From Botryococcus braunii (taxonomy: Eukaryota; Chlorophyta; Trebouxiophyceae), in assembly GCA_002005505.1 (NCBI GenBank), contig KV908446.1, positions 80,001-90,000 on the forward strand: 10,000 bases of DNA, read 5' to 3'. Made by a program: the position numbers and the translations under genes. Positions 7,262-10,000 of this stretch are shown here, one piece after another (the first letter of the stretch is position 1; the number at the start of each line of letters is the position of its first letter). The notes under the pieces were generated by a model. That model saw nothing but the letters and a program-made list of their open reading frames with translations. It was not told the DNA's origin and searched no databases.

Positions 7262-7535
7262 ATCTGGGATCCTTAAGAGAACAGAGAAAAGATTTTTTAT
7301 TATATCCTAGAAAAGCATATAAATCTTTTGGAAAAGAGACGAGCTATTAACACAGCTCCAACATTTAGTGCTCCTTTTTTTCCATGTCCTAAAACTTGAA
7401 GAACATGAAGATTAAAAAGTATATATAATCTTTTATTTTCTTGATCCCTTTTTTCCCCTTTAAAGAATCAAAGAAAGGGAAAGTATGTGTAAAAGCCTGC
7501 TATCGGAGTTGAACTAATAAATTGGGTCTGGGCAT
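7262..7535 (-). mobile_element. Candidate plastid-DNA insertion (NUPT) ending in a trnT-like fragment
   Basis: This is an AT-rich island inside otherwise GC-leaning intron 5. Near its right end, 7495-7525 read on the minus strand resembles the 3' part of plastid trnT-UGU. It has a T-arm of the form ATTAG-TTCAACT-CCGAT and a 3' acceptor strand AGCAGGCT. Differences from the plastid form I recall are mostly C-to-T or G-to-A, as expected for decay of methylated nuclear copies. The anticodon half is missing. The flanking AT-rich sequence looks organelle-like but I could not assign it to a gene. A decayed nuclear tRNA or SINE is the alternative. Confidence 0.38.
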
Positions 7536-7732
7536 AAGTGTGCAAGAAGCAGTGGCAGCAAGGGTTTGGGCACACGAGTGAAGGCGGGGGGGGGGGGGGG
7601 AGTGGCGTGTCCTGCAGGAGTAGGCGTGGGCACAGCCTGGCCTCCAAGTTCTGATGGAAAGGGTGAATGCTTTATAGCTTTGTGACGGGAGCAAATCTGG
7701 ATAGTTCGGGTTTGAGATTTCGTGATGGGCAG

Positions 7733-7852
7733 GTGCAAGGGCGCAAGAAACTGATCATAGATTATGGCCTGCCGTACCCATCGGGCACAGCCACTGGAAT
7801 CCTGATCACCTCCTTCCACACCCCCAAGGGAACTGCTGAGGCTACAGCTCAG
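7733..7852 (+). CDS. YSL: YSL transporter exon 6: YPSGTAT motif
   Basis: This 40-codon phase 0 exon reads VQGRKKLIIDYGLPYPSGTA, then TGILITSFHTPKGTAEATAQ. The DY-L-YPSGTAT-LI-FHTP-G pattern is among the most conserved parts of YSL proteins. In the OPT fold it lies at the start of a membrane segment near the transport pathway (family knowledge). The preceding GRKK corresponds to the cytosolic basic turn after the previous helix. The acceptor is GATGGGCAG and the donor CAG then GTTGGT. Confidence 0.95.
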
Positions 7853-7966
7853 GTTGGTCTTCCCATCTCATCTCCCTTTTCCTGTTCTCTATGTTTTGAC
7901 CACTTGCCTTCCCCACCCCTCCCGCCCGCCCCCTTTCTCTCCCCTCTCTGGTCAGTCTGTGTGTGC

Positions 7967-7968
<2 letters not shown>

Positions 7969-8042
<74 letters not shown>
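7969..8042. repeat. (GT)n array
   Basis: About 37 GT units run nearly without interruption inside intron 6. Confidence 0.97.
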
Positions 8043-8045
<3 letters not shown>

Positions 8046-8372
8046 TTTCCAAAATAGAGGCGGGCCCTATGGGAAGATTTGCTTGTCCCCGTCTGTTGTA
8101 AAACACTGATGTTGGGGAGGGGGGGGGCGGGACGGCAGGACGTAGAGAAGGAGTGAGAGAAGTGGGAGGGTGAGAGGGAGTGGATTGAAAGAAATTTGAA
8201 AGCGGGGGAGGGAAAGCAGGAGAGGGGAAGGCACTTTCTCAGATCCGGGGCAATGATGAGAAGACCCCGTCGGGGGAAGGGGGGGGGGGATTGCTTGGTC
8301 TCCATCCTCATGTGCTGCCGCTGGCAGGATCTGGATTAAAAAGAGGGATTTTGAGGAGTTGTCGTTGTGCAG
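8043..8372. other. Purine-rich remainder of intron 6
   Basis: From about 8112 the coding strand is dominated by GA/GGA with G runs (for example near 8117 and 8281). No gene or tandem unit is evident. It ends at the exon 7 acceptor GTTGTGCAG. Confidence 0.6.
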
Positions 8373-8513
8373 GTGAAAAGGTTGGGAGTTTGGGGCGCCG
8401 TCGCCTTCTGCTTCTCCTTGTTTAAGTGGTTTTTCAGTGCTGAAAGCACCATGATCAATGGGAGCAGTGCAGACTGCAATGGGTGGGACAACTTCCCGAG
8501 CCTAGGGCTGAAG
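8373..8513 (+). CDS. YSL: YSL transporter exon 7: helix plus FPSLGLK
   Basis: This 47-codon phase 0 exon reads VKRLGVWGAVAFCFSLFKWF, then a Ser/Asn-rich loop (FSAESTMINGSSADCNGWDN), then FPSLGLK. Family members have a helix ending in a Trp-Phe pair, a short extracytosolic loop with Cys-Gly, and then FPTFGLKA. The loop here is longer by several residues (the STMINGSS region). The donor is AAG then GTTCGA, and the next exon restores the expected LKA. The exon end overlaps a perfect polymerase III B-box string, which I take as coincidence. Confidence 0.92.
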
Positions 8514-8613
8514 GTTCGATTCCCCGCAGCGACACTAAGTCTTCTGGTGCAACTGTTGGTCCGATTTTTGGTCTTTCAAGGGGTCCCCCCGGCCCCCCCT
8601 CTCTCACCCCCCT

Positions 8614-8937
<324 letters not shown>

Positions 8938-8997
<60 letters not shown>

Positions 8998-9006
8998 CGT
9001 GGGTGC

Positions 9007-9070
<64 letters not shown>

Positions 9071-9168
9071 ATGTGTGTGTGTGTGTGTGTGTACGTGTGT
9101 ACATGTGTGTGTGTGTGTGTGTCTTTTTGTGTGTGTGTCTTTTTGTGTGTGTGTTCTTTTTGTGTGTC
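8938..9168. repeat. (GT)n / (GC)n / (GT)n compound array with CTTTTTGTGTG tail
   Basis: GT units from 8938 to about 8991 pass through GCGTGCGTGGGTGCGTGC and GCGCGCGCGC near 9010-9022, then continue as GT to about 9121. The tail has three copies of TCTTTTTGTGTG spaced roughly 18 bases. Confidence 0.95.
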
Positions 9169-9449
9169 GGAAGTCTGTGATAAAATGTCCTCAAAAAGAA
9201 GGTCGTATACAGTTATGTAACGTTCAATGCGTTCTTCTCTAGTATGTTCTCTCAAGAGCCTCCAGTCAGGAAAGCTTAAACCATCTGCAGGGTGGTTCAC
9301 GTCGGGTTTGATTGTCATCATTACCTAGTCCCGGCAGTACAATTTTGGATGACCCAGCTCATACTGGAAATGTTACAGTTGCGTGTTTGTTACAAAGCAT
9401 TATTAAGAGACGGTGACTATCGGCATGCGCTCAGCTTTTTTTGATGGGC

Positions 9450-9452
<3 letters not shown>
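9169..9452. other. Unique sequence of intron 7
   Basis: About 280 bases without repeat or coding match. Confidence 0.5.

Positions 9453-9525
<73 letters not shown>
9453..9525. repeat. (GT)n array
   Basis: About 36 GT units end 40 bases before the exon 8 acceptor. Confidence 0.97.
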
Positions 9526-9528
<3 letters not shown>

Positions 9529-9565
9529 TGTTTTGATGGTGAATATATCTGCCGGGGTGCTGCAG

Positions 9566-9611
9566 GCTTTGGACAATTCCTGGAATTTCGACTTTGCTCT
9601 CGACTATGTGG
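9566..9611 (+). CDS. YSL: YSL transporter exon 8: FDFALDYVG (46 nt)
   Basis: After GGGTGCTGCAG the exon reads ALDNSWNFDFALDYV plus one base. Joined to exon 7 it gives GLK-ALDNSWNFDFALDYVG, matching the YSL pattern GLKA followed by an aromatic-rich stretch, DFS-TYVG. The donor is G then GTGAGG, phase 1. At 46 nt it is the smallest exon, and skipping it would shift the frame. The following exon, expected to begin near the family's GMICP motif, is not seen in the remaining 389 bases. Confidence 0.9.
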
Positions 9612-9796
9612 GTGAGGCCCTCCCCCCCTACCCCATTTGCCCAGCAAGTTTTACTTTTTTGGCCCCATGAAGTTCCCAGTAACCAGCAAGAGGGTCCCCT
9701 GGCGGGCGTGGCTAGTACCTAGCATGCTCGTGCCCTCTATCAGCCTCGACCAGACCTGGCTCTCCCACACCCCCCCCCCCTTTGTGCGAGCGCGCA

Positions 9797-9798
9797 TG

Positions 9799-9829
<31 letters not shown>

Positions 9830-9866
9830 TGTGGTGTGTGTGTGTGTGTGTGTGTGGGGGGGGGGC

Positions 9867-9934
<68 letters not shown>
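9797..9934. repeat. (GT)n - G run - (GA)n compound array
   Basis: GT units at about 9797-9856, interrupted twice by GGT, lead into a G run and then GA units at 9867-9934 with one GGA interruption. This is the only long GA microsatellite on the coding strand. Confidence 0.96.
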
Positions 9935-9935
<1 letters not shown>

Positions 9936-10000
9936 CTTATGCATGCCAGTGTCCTGGCTAAAGGCTTTCTTAGAATATCTCACAACTGTGAAGAAATTTT

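Noticed and set aside
7495..7525. Functional tRNA gene
   Set aside because: Only the T-arm and acceptor end are recognisable, with mismatches; there is no anticodon or D arm.

Overview
The window is eukaryotic nuclear DNA. It holds most of the 5' half of one gene on the + strand, split into small exons by long introns filled with simple repeats. Conceptual splicing of at least six exons (4004-4198, 5743-5851, 6667-6755, 7733-7852, 8373-8513, 9566-9611) gives one continuous frame. The product reads as a Yellow Stripe-Like (YSL) transporter of the oligopeptide transporter (OPT) superfamily, the plant metal-nicotianamine carriers. Family landmarks appear in the right order: NLTTGIIPSLN, PFTPQ then [27 protein letters not shown] with FHTPKG, and FPSLGLK followed by FDFALDYVG. 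Every junction agrees in phase. The 3' part of the gene lies beyond position 10000.

The YSL identity, GC-leaning coding sequence and repeat-stuffed introns suggest a streptophyte with a large genome, perhaps a charophycean alga or early-diverging land plant. The species cannot be fixed from this sequence.

Layout: 1-507 is a possible tail of an upstream reading frame plus unassigned leader sequence. 577 to about 1081 is a CpG-rich, coding-like segment that may be the first YSL exon. 1082-1801 is a probable intron with a 25-bp minisatellite and CT/GT/G tracts. About 1802-1938 encodes the cytosolic end of the N-terminal region, ending PWWQQ just before the first membrane segment. 1939-4003 is a 2-kb intron with a long foldback hairpin, an A29 tract, a tRNA-like box, a 42-43-bp minisatellite and GT arrays. 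4199-5742 is a 1.5-kb intron made almost wholly of a C-rich minisatellite and a 76-base C run, opened by a non-canonical GC donor. The intron at 5852-6666 carries GT, GGGT and a G-run tandem repeat. The intron at 6756-7732 carries (CT)n, Z-type alternating sequence and an AT-rich piece that resembles plastid trnT-flanking DNA. The remaining introns carry long GT and CT arrays, and the last carries the only long GA array.

There is no convincing second gene and no RNA gene I would call intact. The long open frames on the minus strand run through dinucleotide repeats and are not genes. The most noteworthy signals are the repeat architecture relative to splicing: a GC-AG intron with an in-frame GT alternative, 3' splice sites without pyrimidine tracts, a strict strand bias of the TG arrays, a long foldback duplex, and complementary CT/GA arrays flanking a 46-nt exon.
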